From Puffinus mauretanicus (taxonomy: Eukaryota; Chordata; Aves; Procellariiformes; Procellariidae): a stretch of DNA of 64,000 nucleotides. The translations under genes were made by a program, and so were the position numbers. Numbering within the stretch: position 1 is the first letter of the stretch; each line of letters starts with the position of its first letter. The stretch lies in NCBI GenBank assembly GCA_023333565.1, contig JAJKFH010001164.1:744001-808000 (forward strand). The letters run 5' to 3'. Shown piece after piece: positions 62,501 to 64,000 of this stretch. Below the pieces are notes generated by a model. It saw nothing but the letters and a program-made list of their open reading frames with translations, was not told where the DNA came from and did no database searches.

Positions 62501-64000
62501 AGGTGCTCACTGAGTGAATTGTGGAGGGCTCGAACACAGACTGTCCACATGGTCACAGATCTCAGTACTTGGTCCAGTCTAGATCATAATTATTCCAGTG
62601 AACATCACATATCTAACATTGCACCAGCTTTGAATTTATTTCTTTGCTATTTAGCCAGTATTTTCTTAATTTAACCTTTAAATCCTGATGAGAATCATAT
62701 TGGCGTATTTAAACATAATTTCTGTAGAACTCAAGGGAACAGATTAAAGGACCGATCTTCGTTTTTTAATTTTTCCTTTTTATACTCTTATTTGATTTTT
62801 TTAAGTGTCATCTAATTTCAGGGTATGTTTCTATGGCAATATGAACATATTTGTACTTGATAATATGATAAGAGTCCACCATTTCTAGTGAAATGTTATC
62901 AAGTGCAAACGGTCCATCTTTGTCAACACTTAAGGCTGAGTTCTTAAATACTGTGTTCTGATAGGAGGCAGGCATTCATATCCTTCATCCAGTCTGACAC
63001 GGCCACAACCGTCTCACTTCTGCATCCAGTAATTCAGAGATCCTTACTGGAGTCTTGATGTGGTCCTTGTTCCCTAAACTTTTAAGTGCTGCTATGCAAG
63101 TCCCTGGTGGGACTCCTAAGTGTAAAAGTGTTGCTGCAGCCTCATCCAAGGAACAGTCATTTGGTACTGGGCATTCAGTTTCCATAGTTTTAAGATTGCA
63201 GTCAGAAAGGCAGGAACAACCAGGGAAAACTTAAGTCACTCCAAGAATGGATTTCAGGAGATATATTCACAATGCTGACCAGGAACACCAGCAAGTTATC
63301 ACTAGCATTAGTGTTCCTTTCAAAAAAAAAAAGTCACATTCATATGGGCTCAGATTCTACCACTAGTATGTAAGCAGTCCGTGAATGAAAACATCATTAG
63401 TTTGATAAATGTAACAGAATCATTCAGAGAAGGGAAAAGAATTCCAAAACCATATTTTCATTTTCTGTTTGTTTTTACTAATCATCTCCTACAAAGCTTT
63501 TAGGAAATGTTTCTACAGAATAGTTCAAGTACCACTATTTCAGACCGTGCTTTCATCAATTTTGTTTATATAATTTTAATTTACTCTTAAACTGGGATAG
63601 ATACCTTCTTCTAATTCTTCTGAGCATAAACACAGCCTAAATCTAGTTCTGATTTAAAACATGCCCATCAGCAGACCTAAAACATGCACAGAAATGGTTA
63701 CTATTCACAGCTTCAGACAAAAGAAAGCAGTTTACAATAACCACTGAATTCCCCTTGCTTGCAGTTTGCTGTCACCACATGCTTTATTTATAGTAGGCCT
63801 GAAATAAATACTGCAGGATCAGCCATCTTTTGGTGCTGCACAAAAAAGGAAAGCTATTAAATATTTACCGTAAGTCTTTCACAGCTTTGCCTTTGACACT
63901 TTCCCTTTCACTAGAGAAAAGGAATATTTAGCTCATGATTTTCCAGCAAAAGACAGTCAATTGTGACTGTCTGGAAGTGAATGGTAGCATCACTGGCATG
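53554..64000 (-). other. Upstream LDB3 intron, no PDZ exon found
   Basis: Sequence 5' of the linker exon beyond the ERV. I looked for both PDZ-coding exons on the minus strand and saw neither, so they should lie above 64000. It contains an A18 run at 58075-58092, a GC-richer segment around 58300-58700 with a 171-codon plus-strand open frame of no recognisable family, and the protein-like fragment at 62982-63230. Confidence 0.6.
62982..63230 (-). other. Unrecognised coding-like fragment (possible processed pseudogene or orphan exon)
   Basis: The minus strand is open for about 80 codons. It starts after a TAA, passes METECPVPNDCSLDEAAATL, then LHLGVPPGTCIAALKSLG and TPVRISELLDAEVRRLW, and ends at a TGA. 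The composition (balanced charged and hydrophobic residues, few low-complexity runs) is unlike a random AT-rich frame. It is not LDB3 sequence. There is no obvious ATG context, promoter or poly(A) tail. An exon of another gene, a retrocopy fragment, or chance are all possible. Confidence 0.35.

Noticed and set aside
1..64000. CRISPR arrays, tRNA or rRNA genes, bacterial operons
   Set aside because: None seen. No regularly spaced repeats, no cloverleaf-like segments noticed, and the whole window reads as vertebrate intronic DNA.

Overview
This is vertebrate nuclear DNA, most likely from a bird. It is AT-rich, has long introns, and carries two CR1 LINE 3' ends and an ERV-L type provirus with a familiar avian LTR. 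There are no operons, bacterial genes or CRISPR arrays. The host assignment is an inference from the repeats and from the divergence of the exons from human protein. A non-galliform bird is my guess, not a result.

One gene can be supported: the middle part of LDB3 (Cypher/ZASP/Oracle), a muscle Z-disc PDZ-LIM protein, on the minus strand, so its 5' end lies at high coordinates. I place nine coding exons with splice sites and matching phases. In transcription order they are: 51407-51482 (constitutive linker), 43641-44047 (cardiac-type ZM exon), 38877-38899 (23-bp microexon), 35172-35375 (skeletal-type ZM exon), 28459-28628 (shared block ending in the [12 protein letters not shown] motif), 27448-27484 (37-bp exon), 23547-23643 (stop-containing last exon of the short, LIM-less isoforms), 11072-11278 (a 207-bp cassette exon I do not recognise from mammals) and 6263-6427 (Pro/Ala/Ser-rich linker of the long isoforms). 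The PDZ exons should lie above position 64000 and the LIM exons below position 1. Neither is visible here.

The exon phases form a logic circuit. A transcript stays open only if it takes the cardiac ZM exon alone, the microexon plus the skeletal ZM exon, or the cardiac exon joined straight to the skeletal exon. Other joins reach a stop codon at once or within about 25 codons. Candidate RBFOX sites (TGCATG) sit just upstream of the cardiac exon and just downstream of the skeletal exon. This is the arrangement expected to repress the first and favour the second where RBFOX is active.

Region by region: 1-6262 is intron with one CR1 remnant. 6263-11278 holds two long-isoform exons and a second CR1. 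11279-23546 is a long intron containing the short-isoform 3'UTR. 23547-28628 is a cluster of three exons. 28629-44047 holds the alternative ZM exons. 44048-51406 is intron. 51651-53553 is a badly deleted sense-strand ERV-L provirus only 168 bp upstream of the linker exon. 53554-64000 is intron with no LDB3 exon found.

The most unusual non-genic object is a 74-bp palindrome at 38272-38345. It is built from two inverted copies of the ERV LTR U5 terminus and is flanked by identical 5-bp repeats. Two short protein-like fragments (about 41480-41653 and 62982-63230, both minus strand) are open and look coding, but I do not recognise them.
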